Assembly (NCBI GenBank): GCA_036478235.1
Contig: JAZGDZ010000001.1
Coordinates: forward strand, 1-18,496
DNA: 18,496 nt
Direction: 5' to 3'
Source of the DNA: JACZWZ01 sp036478235
GTDB lineage: Bacteria > Actinomycetota > Acidimicrobiia > Spongiisociales > UBA11373
Position numbers and translations under genes: made by a program. Positions 7,090-13,812 of this stretch are shown piece by piece (position 1 is the first letter of the stretch; every line of letters starts with the position of its first letter). The notes beneath the pieces were generated by a model. The model was not told the origin of the DNA and did not search any database. It was given only the letters and a program-made list of their open reading frames with translations.

Positions 7090-7299
7090 TCACGGGTGCT
7101 TGGCCATGTACTCCTCGGTGAACTCGCCGCGCATCCGGGGAAAACGCGCCGGAGCATGCCGGAAGCAGAACTGGTTGCGGTTGTAACGGCTCAGCCTGGT
7201 CCCGCAGTCCTCGTCGGCGCAGACCCTGCCCTCACCGTAGGCCTGGGGACGCCGTCGGGCCCGGCCTGCCGTTGTGGCCCGCATGGTCGTGGAATCCAT
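7090..7299 (-). CDS. Small zinc-finger-like protein upstream of the CarH-like regulator
   Basis: 69-aa protein with an Arg-rich N-terminus (GRARRRPQAYG) and a probable metal site C27-x4-C32-x12-C45-x2-H48 around the phrase CGTRLSRYNRNQFC. The TxLSRYN phrase is familiar from actinobacterial DNA-binding proteins that carry a short zinc finger, so a nucleic-acid or regulatory accessory role is inferred. ATG 7299 is chosen because GAGGGG lies 6 bases upstream; an upstream in-frame start at 7389 would begin inside the operator and repeat region. The stop is 4 bases before the CarH-like start, so the two form one operon. No confident family name. Confidence 0.65.
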   Translation of the reverse strand: MDSTTMRATTAGRARRRPQAYGEGRVCADEDCGTRLSRYNRNQFCFRHAPARFPRMRGEFTEEYMAKHP

Positions 7300-7314
7300 G
7301 GGATGCCCCTCTGG

Positions 7315-7341
7315 TTTAGCACTAACTACATTAGCGCTAAA
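7315..7341 (-). promoter_or_regulatory. Palindromic operator and promoter of the zinc-finger/CarH-like operon
   Basis: TTTAGCACTAA (7315-7325) and TTAGCGCTAAA (7331-7341) are 11-base arms matching as inverted repeats at 10 of 11 positions, 5 bases apart. Each half is itself a palindrome of the form TTAGCRCTAA. On the minus strand TAATGT (7328-7333) in the centre fits a -10 box and TTGTGG 16 bases upstream a weak -35, placing the start point just before the SD at ~7306-7311. A repressor bound here would block the polymerase. The natural candidate is the CarH-like protein, but an AGCGCT core is also typical of LacI-family operators. Confidence 0.6.
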
Positions 7342-7380
7342 CGCTTTCCCCACAAGATGTATTCCCAGGTACGAGAAGGC

Positions 7381-7460
7381 ATCAGACATCAGACATCAGA
7401 CATCAGACATCAGACATCAGACATCAGACATCAGACATCAGACATCAGACATCAGACATC
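7381..7460 (+). repeat. Heptamer tandem repeat ATCAGAC, 11.4 perfect copies
   Basis: Eighty bases of exact 7-bp period with no substitution. It is the longest array in the window. It lies upstream of the zinc-finger promoter and downstream of the acs gene, in the 289-bp gap 7300-7588, which otherwise holds the operator, a second array and a hairpin. Perfect identity suggests recent expansion by slippage, so copy number may vary between strains. There are no spacers, so it is not CRISPR. Confidence 0.97.
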
Positions 7461-7467
7461 GAAGAGT

Positions 7468-7520
7468 ATCTGAGATCTGAAATCTGAGATCTGAGATCTG
7501 AGATCTGAGATCTGAGATCT
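7468..7520 (+). repeat. Heptamer tandem repeat ATCTGAG, about 7.5 copies
   Basis: Seven 7-base units (one with G to A at 7481) and a partial one, starting 7 bases after the ATCAGAC array. Its reverse complement has unit CAGATCT (rotated), close to the CAGACAT unit of the previous array, so the pair again has an inverted arrangement. Each unit junction contains the self-complementary hexamer AGATCT. Confidence 0.95.
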
Positions 7521-7523
7521 GCT

Positions 7524-7586
7524 GTCGCCAGTCACCACCAGAGGAATGAACTCTGGCTGGGGACTGGCGACTGAGGACCGGGGACT
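7524..7586 (-). terminator. Long hairpin built from heptamer units, after acs
   Basis: GTCGCCAGTC (7524-7533) pairs perfectly with GACTGGCGAC (7562-7571), and inside it CCAGAG (7538-7543) pairs with CTCTGG (7551-7556) around a 7-base loop. The right side is four in-register heptamers on the minus strand, 7559-7586: AGTCCCC, GGTCCTC, AGTCGCC, AGTCCCC. It starts 2 bases after the acs stop codon, so it may terminate acs transcription, though no T-run follows. Confidence 0.65.
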
Positions 7587-7588
7587 CT

Positions 7589-9538
7589 CTACTCTTCTCC
7601 CGCTGCCGCCATCGCCGCGATCTCCTGCACCACATCGGCGTTGGCCAGCGTGGTCACGTCTCCCAACTGCCTCTGCTCGGAGATGTCTTTCAGCAACCGC
7701 CGCATGATCTTCCCCGACCGGGTCTTCGGCAGATCGTCGGTGAACACGATCGACTTGGGGCGGGCTATCGGGCTGATCTTCTTGGCGACAAAAGCGCGCA
7801 GCTCGTCGATCAACTCTCCGGTCCCATCGAGTCCGCTCCGCAGGGTGACGAAGGCGGCTATCGCCTCTCCGGTGAGGTCGTCGGCTCTTCCCACGACTGC
7901 CGCTTCGGCCACCGCGTCGTGCGCCACCAGAGCAGACTCGACCTCGGTGGTCGAGATGCGATGGCCGCTCACGTTCATGACGTCGTCCACCCTCCCCAAG
8001 AGCCAGAAGTAGCCCTCCTCGTCGCGCTTGCAGCCATCGCCGGCGAAGTAGACGCCGTCGTACGTGGACCAATAGGTGTCGATGTAGCGATCGGGATCGC
8101 CGTAGATGGTCCGCAACATCGCCGGCCAGGGTCGGGTGAGCACCAGGTAGCCGCCGCCTCCGAACGGTACCGAGTTGCCGGCGTCGTCGTACACGTCGGC
8201 TCCGACCCCGGGGAAGGGGAAGGTGGCCGATCCCGGCTTGGTCGCCACTGCTCCGGGAAGCGGGGTGAGCAAGATGCAGCCGGTTTCCGTCTGCCACCAG
8301 GTATCGACGATCGGGCAGCGCTCACCGCCGATGATCTGCTGATACCACATCCAGGCCTTCGGGTTGATCGGTTCCCCCACGGTGCCGAGCAGCCGCAGCG
8401 ATGACAGGTCGTGAGCGGCCGGATACTCCTCACCCCACTTCATGAAGGCGCGGATCGCCGTCGGGGCGGTGTAGAAGACGGTCACGCCGTAGCGGGCGAC
8501 GATCTCCCACAGCCGGTCCAGTCCTGGGGTGTCCGGCGCCCCTTCGTACAGGACGCCGGTCGTGTGGTTGGCGAGCGGGCCGTAGACGATGTACGAATGG
8601 CCGGTGACCCAACCGATGTCGGCGGCACACCAGTAGACGTCATCGGGTTTCATGTCGAAGACGTAGTGGTGGGTGGCGACCACCCCCGTCAGGTAGCCGC
8701 CCTGGGTGTGCACGATTCCCTTGGGCTTGGCGGTGGTTCCCGAGGTGTACAGGATGAACAATGGGTCCTCGGCGTCGAGAACGGCGGGCTCACACTCGAC
8801 GGGAGCGGCGGCGACCAGCTGGTGATACCAGTGATCCCGGCCCTCCGTCATCGTCACATCGTTCTCGCAGCGCCGCACCACTACGACGTCGGTTATGGAG
8901 TCGCATCGCTCGACGGCGGCATCGGTGGAATCCTTGAGCGGGACCACCGAACCGCGCCGCCAGGCGCCGTCTTGAGTCACAACGACCTTGGCTGCGGCAT
9001 CATCGATCCGATCGGCCAGAGCGTCGGAAGAGAACCCACCGAATACGACGGAGTGAATCGCCCCCAGCCTGGCACAGGCCAGCATGGCCACCGGGAGCTC
9101 AGGGATCATCCCCATGTAGATCGCCACCCGATCGCCCCGCTCCACCCCCAGTCCGAGCAGGGCGTTGGCGAACCGGCACACCTCGGCGTGGAGTTCCGAG
9201 TATGTGATCCTTCTTCTGTCGCCCGGCTCGCCTTCCCAGTAGTAGGCGACCTTGTCTCCACCGGACTCGAGGTGCCGGTCGAGGCAGTTGTAGGAGAGGT
9301 TGAGCGAGCCGTCGGTGAACCACTTGAAGAACGGGGCCTCGCTGTCGTCGAGGGTGACGGTCGGCTCCTCGAACCAATCGATCCGCTCCAGGGCCTCACG
9401 GCGCCAGAACGCCAGATAGTCGGTCTCCGCTTCCTCGTAGATGGACTGCTGGGCATTGGCCGCGGCCGCAAACTCCGCCGACGGCGGAAAGACGCGCTCC
9501 TCTCGCAGCAGGTTCTCGATCGCCTTGCTCTCAGCCAC
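7589..9538 (-). CDS. acs: Acetyl-CoA synthetase
   Basis: AMP-forming enzyme that activates acetate: acetate + ATP + CoA gives acetyl-CoA, in two half reactions. Seen: phosphate-binding loop YTSGTTAKPKGIVHT, WWQTETG, the hinge region GRVDDVMNVSGHRISTTEVE, and the catalytic lysine in KTRSGKIMRR near the C-terminus. GTG 9538 is chosen: GGAGG lies 7 bases upstream, and it puts the catalytic Lys at residue 610, next to position 609 in the enterobacterial enzyme; length 649 aa fits the family. An ATG at 9568 has no SD and sits inside a possible -10 box TACGAT (9567-9572). The Lys is a known acetylation target in this family. The gene lies 76 bases downstream of lnt on the same strand. Confidence 0.95.
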   Translation of the reverse strand: MAESKAIENLLREERVFPPSAEFAAAANAQQSIYEEAETDYLAFWRREALERIDWFEEPTVTLDDSEAPFFKWFTDGSLNLSYNCLDRHLESGGDKVAYYWEGEPGDRRRITYSELHAEVCRFANALLGLGVERGDRVAIYMGMIPELPVAMLACARLGAIHSVVFGGFSSDALADRIDDAAAKVVVTQDGAWRRGSVVPLKDSTDAAVERCDSITDVVVVRRCENDVTMTEGRDHWYHQLVAAAPVECEPAVLDAEDPLFILYTSGTTAKPKGIVHTQGGYLTGVVATHHYVFDMKPDDVYWCAADIGWVTGHSYIVYGPLANHTTGVLYEGAPDTPGLDRLWEIVARYGVTVFYTAPTAIRAFMKWGEEYPAAHDLSSLRLLGTVGEPINPKAWMWYQQIIGGERCPIVDTWWQTETGCILLTPLPGAVATKPGSATFPFPGVGADVYDDAGNSVPFGGGGYLVLTRPWPAMLRTIYGDPDRYIDTYWSTYDGVYFAGDGCKRDEEGYFWLLGRVDDVMNVSGHRISTTEVESALVAHDAVAEAAVVGRADDLTGEAIAAFVTLRSGLDGTGELIDELRAFVAKKISPIARPKSIVFTDDLPKTRSGKIMRRLLKDISEQRQLGDVTTLANADVVQEIAAMAAAGEE

Positions 9539-9614
9539 CACCAAACCTCCATCTCGAACTCGATTCATCGTACGGCGGGGTCGCCGGGTGCGGACTCGGC
9601 CGAACGGCCCCCCG

Positions 9615-11117
9615 TCACCGCCGCACGTCAGGTCTGATCCGGAAGTCCCTCGCCGGCACCCCGCGCAGCGTGGACCCCATCACGCCGACCACGACGGCGA
9701 TAGCCAGCAATTGAACCCAGTCCCCGACCACGGCATACAGGGTGCGCGGCGACTCCTGCAAGTTGAGGGTCCCGGAAAGGAGGTCCTGCTCGAAGAGGTC
9801 GGTCTTCTTCCCGACCGAGCCGTCCGCCCTGATCAACGTCGACTTCCCGGTCACCGCCACGTGCACTATGTCGACCCCGAGAGCAGCAGCCGACATCCGG
9901 ACCATCCCGATGAGCTGGTCGGACGCGGGGCCGACACCAAACGACCCCTCGTTGGTCGCCACGACGAGCAGCTGGGCACCTGCCTTGACTTCCGCCCGGA
10001 CATGGCGGGCGAAGGCGCCTTCGAACGAGATCACCGACCCGAGGAGACCGGAGGTACCTCCGACCTCCAAGGGGAACACGACGGGCCCATCGCCGCGGCG
10101 CATGTCGTTGGGCACCTGGGCCAATTGGGGGACGAACTCGAGCACCCGGCGGAACGGAACGAATTCGCCGAACGGAACCGGGTGCTGCTTGACGTACTCC
10201 CCGATCACCTCCCCGCTCGGATCGAACACGACGTTGTAGTTGTCGAAAGATCCGGGGATACCGGGGCGGGTCCCCCCGGCAAGGAGGTAGCCGCCGATGC
10301 GGACCGCCTCGGCTCCCATCGCTCTTCGTACTTCGCCGTTGAAGGTCGGGTTGACCGCCCCCCCGAACGAGTCCTCGCCCCACACAATGAGGTCCGCGGA
10401 ACCGTCTGGAATCGATGCCGTCAGCGCCAGATGCGACGCATAGATCCGCTCCTTCTCTCTGTCGCAGTGCACCCGGGGGCAGGGAGAGTTCCCCTGGACC
10501 ACCGCCACCCGCACCGGTTGGCCGTCGGCGTCCGGGGCGAACATCGCCCCCAGAAAGGTGAAGGTGACGACGGCCGCCATCGATATCTCCAGGGGGCGCC
10601 GATCGCGCTCCTGGCCGAACATCACGACGATCCCGGCGGCCACGGCGACCACGATCACGCCCCACCCCGTCGCCCCGATCCACTGCGCCGAGCCGCGCGG
10701 CCAGGCGAGCGTTCCCACCGGGTACCCGACCGATCCCCAGGGGAACCCTCCCCAGGGAATCCGCGCCCGGACGAATTCCATCAAGGCCCAGGACCCGATC
10801 GCCAGGGTCCACCATCGCCACATCGACCAACGGCGGCCGACGTACATGATCAGAGCCCAGACGGTGGTGTAGATGCCCATCACCACCGCCAGGGGGAACC
10901 AGGCGACGAATCCGAGGACTCGGATCCACCACAGCATGGATCCAAAGAAGCCGAACCCGAACAGGAACCCGAGCCAGCCCGCCTCGCGGGTCGTCGACAC
11001 CCGGCGCATCGCCCACAGCAGGGGGCTCGGAGCAACGAAGACCAAGAACCCCCAATCGAGGGGCGGGAAGGCCATCCACATGAGGACGACGGAGGTCAAC
11101 ACCGCGGCGATCTGCAT
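9615..11117 (-). CDS. lnt: Apolipoprotein N-acyltransferase, catalytic Cys replaced by Ser
   Basis: Membrane enzyme of the Lnt family, which adds the third acyl chain to the N-terminal Cys of lipoproteins. Residues ~1-190 are a hydrophobic multi-span region and 470-485 a final membrane helix, with a nitrilase-like domain at ~200-455 between. Active-site residues by comparison with E. coli Lnt: E248 (WGED), K310 (YVKQHPVPFGE), E318 and E366 are present, but the nucleophile position reads S364 (VISFEGAF; codon TCG at complement 10026-10028) rather than Cys387. Length 500 aa is normal. ATG 11117 has no SD; a -10-like TAGCAT (11127-11132) is 9 bases upstream, so the leader is very short. Either an inactive or altered-chemistry Lnt; the rest of the protein shows no decay. 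Confidence 0.88.
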   Translation of the reverse strand: MQIAAVLTSVVLMWMAFPPLDWGFLVFVAPSPLLWAMRRVSTTREAGWLGFLFGFGFFGSMLWWIRVLGFVAWFPLAVVMGIYTTVWALIMYVGRRWSMWRWWTLAIGSWALMEFVRARIPWGGFPWGSVGYPVGTLAWPRGSAQWIGATGWGVIVVAVAAGIVVMFGQERDRRPLEISMAAVVTFTFLGAMFAPDADGQPVRVAVVQGNSPCPRVHCDREKERIYASHLALTASIPDGSADLIVWGEDSFGGAVNPTFNGEVRRAMGAEAVRIGGYLLAGGTRPGIPGSFDNYNVVFDPSGEVIGEYVKQHPVPFGEFVPFRRVLEFVPQLAQVPNDMRRGDGPVVFPLEVGGTSGLLGSVISFEGAFARHVRAEVKAGAQLLVVATNEGSFGVGPASDQLIGMVRMSAAALGVDIVHVAVTGKSTLIRADGSVGKKTDLFEQDLLSGTLNLQESPRTLYAVVGDWVQLLAIAVVVGVMGSTLRGVPARDFRIRPDVRR

Positions 11118-11126
11118 TGCGGTGGG

Positions 11127-11132
11127 ATGCTA
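11127..11132 (-). promoter_or_regulatory. -10 box of lnt (TAGCAT)
   Basis: On the minus strand TAGCAT ends 9 bases before the lnt ATG, predicting a leader of only 2-3 bases. It matches the TANNNT pattern seen before four other genes here that also lack an SD. No clear -35 box. Confidence 0.4.
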
Positions 11133-11143
11133 GAAGGCAGGAG

Positions 11144-11171
11144 AGATGACAGACGGCAGACGGCAGATGGC
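11144..11171 (+). repeat. Four degenerate heptamers, AGAYGRC/AGATGGC
   Basis: AGATGAC, AGACGGC, AGACGGC, AGATGGC in exact 7-base register, in the 80-bp divergent gap between lnt and the suhB-like gene. They occupy the region where the -35 elements of the downstream promoter would be expected. Confidence 0.65.
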
Positions 11172-11185
11172 CGGCATCAGGGCGA

Positions 11186-11191
11186 TAGCCT
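11186..11191 (+). promoter_or_regulatory. -10 box of the suhB-like gene (TAGCCT), leaderless
   Basis: TAGCCT ends 6 bases before ATG 11198 and there is no Shine-Dalgarno sequence, so transcription would begin at or near the A of the start codon. The same hexamer stands at the same distance before the amidohydrolase gene. Confidence 0.5.
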
Positions 11192-11197
11192 GAGTCC

Positions 11198-11971
11198 ATG
11201 GATGATCTCGAGCTGGCCCGAACCGCGGCGCGCACCGGTGCAGAGATCGTCGCTCGTTGGACCGATCGCCTCGAGTTCGCCGAGTTCAAGGGGGCGGTCG
11301 ACCCCGTGACGGCCGCCGATCGAGAGTCCGAGGAGGCGATCCGCCGGCTCATCGCCACGCACCGCCCCGACGACGGCGTTGTCGGAGAAGAGGGGGATCC
11401 GCACCAAGGGACCAGCGAACGCAACTGGCTGATCGATCCGCTGGATGGGACGGTCAACTTCCTCCACGGCTTCCCCCAGGTCTCGGTCTCAGTTGCCGTG
11501 GCAGACCACGAGGGTGGGATCGCCGCAGTCGTACACGACGTGTTTCGCGACGAGGTGTTTGCCGCCGCCAGGGGCCGGGGCGCCACGCTGGACGACTCCC
11601 CGATACGGGTCGCCGGACGCTCCGAACTCGGCCGGGCGCTCGTGGCCACCGGCTTCGCATACGATCGCCAGGAGCGCGGTCCCGAATACGGGCGGATCCT
11701 CGGCGAGATGCTGCGTCACGTGCGCGGCATCCGCCGGAGCGGCTCGGCCGCGCTCGATCTCGCTTGGGTCGCCTGCGGCCGCCTCGATGGTTACTGGGAG
11801 ACCGGCCTGGGGCCGTGGGACGTGGCCGCCGGCTTCGTGCTGGTGACCGAGGCCGGCGGCGTCGTCACCGCCATCGACGGCGGCCTCGCCACCAGCGCCT
11901 CCTGCGTGGCCGCCAACATTGCCCTCCAGCCTGTGCTGCGGCGGACCGTCCTGGCCGCCGTCGGAGGTTAG
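11198..11971 (+). CDS. Inositol-monophosphatase family protein (SuhB/HisN-like)
   Basis: Mg2+-dependent sugar- or polyol-phosphate phosphatase, 257 aa, cytoplasmic. The metal-binding motifs are intact: VVGEEG (E64/E65), WLIDPLDGTVNF (D80, D83) and the late WDVAAGF with D208. Family members hydrolyse inositol-1-phosphate, fructose-1,6-bisphosphate or histidinol phosphate; in actinobacteria HisN is a common role and cannot be told apart here. ATG 11198 has no SD and is placed directly after a -10 box, suggesting a leaderless mRNA. A strong hairpin (12070-12095) follows the gene, so it is probably its own unit. Confidence 0.9.
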   Translation: MDDLELARTAARTGAEIVARWTDRLEFAEFKGAVDPVTAADRESEEAIRRLIATHRPDDGVVGEEGDPHQGTSERNWLIDPLDGTVNFLHGFPQVSVSVAVADHEGGIAAVVHDVFRDEVFAAARGRGATLDDSPIRVAGRSELGRALVATGFAYDRQERGPEYGRILGEMLRHVRGIRRSGSAALDLAWVACGRLDGYWETGLGPWDVAAGFVLVTEAGGVVTAIDGGLATSASCVAANIALQPVLRRTVLAAVGG

Positions 11972-12069
11972 AGGGCGCGCCGATAGGCGCGGACTCGGCG
12001 GCCTGGGGCTGGGGCCCCCGGGCCGCACCGCGATGAGCCGTACGGCGAAGAGCCATCAGCATCGCCTTC

Positions 12070-12095
12070 GAGCGTCCGCCTGTTTGCGGACGCTC
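12070..12095 (+). terminator. Hairpin after the suhB-like gene
   Basis: GAGCGTCCGC (12070-12079) and GCGGACGCTC (12086-12095) form a perfect 10-bp stem with a 6-base loop CTGTTT. No U-tract follows. It lies 98 bases after the stop and before the amidohydrolase promoter, consistent with a GC-rich terminator. The rest of the 195-bp gap shows no gene. Confidence 0.6.
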
Positions 12096-12153
12096 TCAGA
12101 CCAAGTCTTGAAAGAGGGAGGAGAGACCGTCAACAGCCAGTAGCCCCGGCCCC

Positions 12154-12159
12154 TAGCCT
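12154..12159 (+). promoter_or_regulatory. -10 box of the amidohydrolase gene (TAGCCT), leaderless
   Basis: TAGCCT ends 7 bases before ATG 12167; there is no SD between them. Identical to the hexamer at 11186-11191. A -35 box is not evident. Confidence 0.5.
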
Positions 12160-12166
12160 CGCCGGC

Positions 12167-13747
12167 ATGACCGCTCGATTGCTGATCGCGGAATCGGTCC
12201 GAGCTCCGGAAGGGGTCGTCGGCGAGGCCGTCCTCGTCGATGGCAACCGGATTGCCGCCGTCGGACCGGTTGAGCGGCTCCGCACCGGCGACCTTCCCGA
12301 GACCCGGTATCCGGGAGCGACGATCGTTGCCGGGTTGCGCGACGCCCACCTCCACCCGGTCGGCTACACCGCGGCACTGCAGCAACCCTCTCTCAAGGAG
12401 GCCGCCGATTTCGCGGAGGTCGGCAACATCATTGCCGCAGCGGCTCATGCCCAGGCCCCGGGAACCGCCCTCACCGCACTCCGGCTCGATGACGAGAGCC
12501 TGGCCGAAGGCCGACTGCCGGACCGCCACTTGCTCGATGCGATGGTCCCCGAAAGACCGGTGCTGCTGATGCGGTATTGCGGTCACATCGCCGTCGCCAA
12601 CACTGCCGCGCTCGAGCTGGCCGGCATCGGCCGCGACACGGCCGACCCGGCCGGAGGAGTCATCGACCGGGACGAGTACGGGCACCCGACCGGCGTTCTG
12701 CGGGAGACGGCGCTCGAGGCGGTGACCGCTGCCGTCGGGCCGCTGGCTCCTGCCATCACGCCGGACGACGTTGTCGGTGCCCTCACCGCACTCGCCTCCA
12801 CCGGAATCACCGGAGTCGGGGCGATGGCGGCCACGGATTCGGGGCTCTGGGGAGGAGCTGCCTCCGAGCTGGACCTCCTCCTCGAGGCGGGCGCACGCTC
12901 ATCTATCACCCTCGATGTGTTCGTCATCGCCCGGACTGCGGCATCGCTCGCGGAGGCCGCCGAGCGGATAGGAGGTGCGGGGCCGAAGGTGAGGTTCACC
13001 GGCGTCAAGATCTTCAGCGACGGGAGCCTGGGGGGTCACACGGCGGCGATGCACCAGCCGTTCAGCGACGAGCCGGGCGAGCTCGGCACGAACCGGCTGG
13101 ATCCGGCCTGGGCGGAGGACCTGGCGAAGGCGTCGCTTCGGCTCGGCGGGATGGTGGCGATCCACGCCATCGGCGACCGGGCCAACACCGGTGTCCTCGA
13201 CCTGATGGAGCGCCTGATCCGGCAGGGCGCCGACCCGGCGATGCTGCGCATCGAACACGCCTCGGTGCTCACCTGCAGCGACATCGAACGCTTCGGTCGC
13301 CTCGGGATCACCGCCTCGGTGCAGCCGGCGTTCATCGCCTCCGAAACCGACTGGCTGGAGAAGAGGGTCGGACCCGAGCGGATTCTGCGCACCTACGCCT
13401 TCAGGTCTCTGGCCGATGCGGGAGCGCCGCTGGCGGGCGGGTCGGACTCCCCGGTGGAACCGCCCCACCCGCTGCTCGGCATCGCAGCGGCCCGGGATCG
13501 CCTCGGGCTGGTGCCCGGTGAGTCTCTGAATGCCGCCGAAGCCCTATCGCTCTTCACAACCGGGGCCGCCCGTGCCGTCGGCGGATCGGCCGGAATCGAG
13601 CCAGGAAAACCAGCAACCTTCACGGTGCTCGATCAGGACCCCGTCGATGTGGCTCCCGATGCGGTTCGTGGCACGCACGTGCTGGCCATTTGGGTAGAAG
13701 GGGAAGAGGTCGAATTCCCGGCCGACGCCATCGCCTGGCAGGCCTAG
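12167..13747 (+). CDS. YtcJ-type metal-dependent amidohydrolase
   Basis: Amidohydrolase-superfamily enzyme, 526 aa, of the broad YtcJ group (amidohydrolase 3). Seen: the HxH metal motif DAHLHPVGY (H61, H63), VKIFSDGSLGGHTAA with K281 and D285, IHAIGDRAN with H333, RIEHAS with H364, and GGSDSPVEPPHPLLGI with D427, then LSLFTTGAARAVGG and a C-terminal beta sandwich return (KPATFTVLDQDP). All metal positions are present, so it should be active. The substrate of this group is mostly unknown; N-substituted amides or cyclic amides are usual. No signal peptide. ATG 12167 lies directly after a -10 box (leaderless). The gene converges with the selenoprotein gene, 64 bases apart. Confidence 0.85.
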   Translation: MTARLLIAESVRAPEGVVGEAVLVDGNRIAAVGPVERLRTGDLPETRYPGATIVAGLRDAHLHPVGYTAALQQPSLKEAADFAEVGNIIAAAAHAQAPGTALTALRLDDESLAEGRLPDRHLLDAMVPERPVLLMRYCGHIAVANTAALELAGIGRDTADPAGGVIDRDEYGHPTGVLRETALEAVTAAVGPLAPAITPDDVVGALTALASTGITGVGAMAATDSGLWGGAASELDLLLEAGARSSITLDVFVIARTAASLAEAAERIGGAGPKVRFTGVKIFSDGSLGGHTAAMHQPFSDEPGELGTNRLDPAWAEDLAKASLRLGGMVAIHAIGDRANTGVLDLMERLIRQGADPAMLRIEHASVLTCSDIERFGRLGITASVQPAFIASETDWLEKRVGPERILRTYAFRSLADAGAPLAGGSDSPVEPPHPLLGIAAARDRLGLVPGESLNAAEALSLFTTGAARAVGGSAGIEPGKPATFTVLDQDPVDVAPDAVRGTHVLAIWVEGEEVEFPADAIAWQA

Positions 13748-13812
13748 GTCGACAGGTCCCCTTCATACTGGGAGAGCACGGCGTCGATGCCGACCAGGGC
13801 TGAGAAATCCAT
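13744..13812 (-). CDS. Possible 22-codon ORF overlapping the selenoprotein stop
   Basis: The selenoprotein's final stop TGA overlaps an ATG (TGATG arrangement) that opens a frame of 22 residues, MDFSALVGIDAVLSQYEGDL plus two, ending at TAG 13744-13746 within the last codons of the amidohydrolase gene on the other strand. The overlap is the classic form for translational coupling, but no SD is evident and the peptide is not recognised. It may be chance. Confidence 0.2.
   Translation of the reverse strand: MDFSALVGIDAVLSQYEGDLST

Noticed and set aside
7381..7520. CRISPR array
   Set aside because: The repeats are contiguous 7-base units with no spacers and no cas genes nearby.
8411..9637. Plus-strand ORF opposite acs
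   Set aside because: Shadow frame; acs on the minus strand has all its motifs.
9441..11309. Plus-strand ORF of more than 600 codons opposite lnt
   Set aside because: Antisense shadow of lnt with His/Pro/Arg-rich composition and no recognisable domain.
9628..11649. Minus-strand ORF of 673 codons in another frame of lnt
   Set aside because: It spans the lnt gene and the antisense of the suhB-like gene, is rich in Arg and Gly, and has no domain; high-GC frame artefact.
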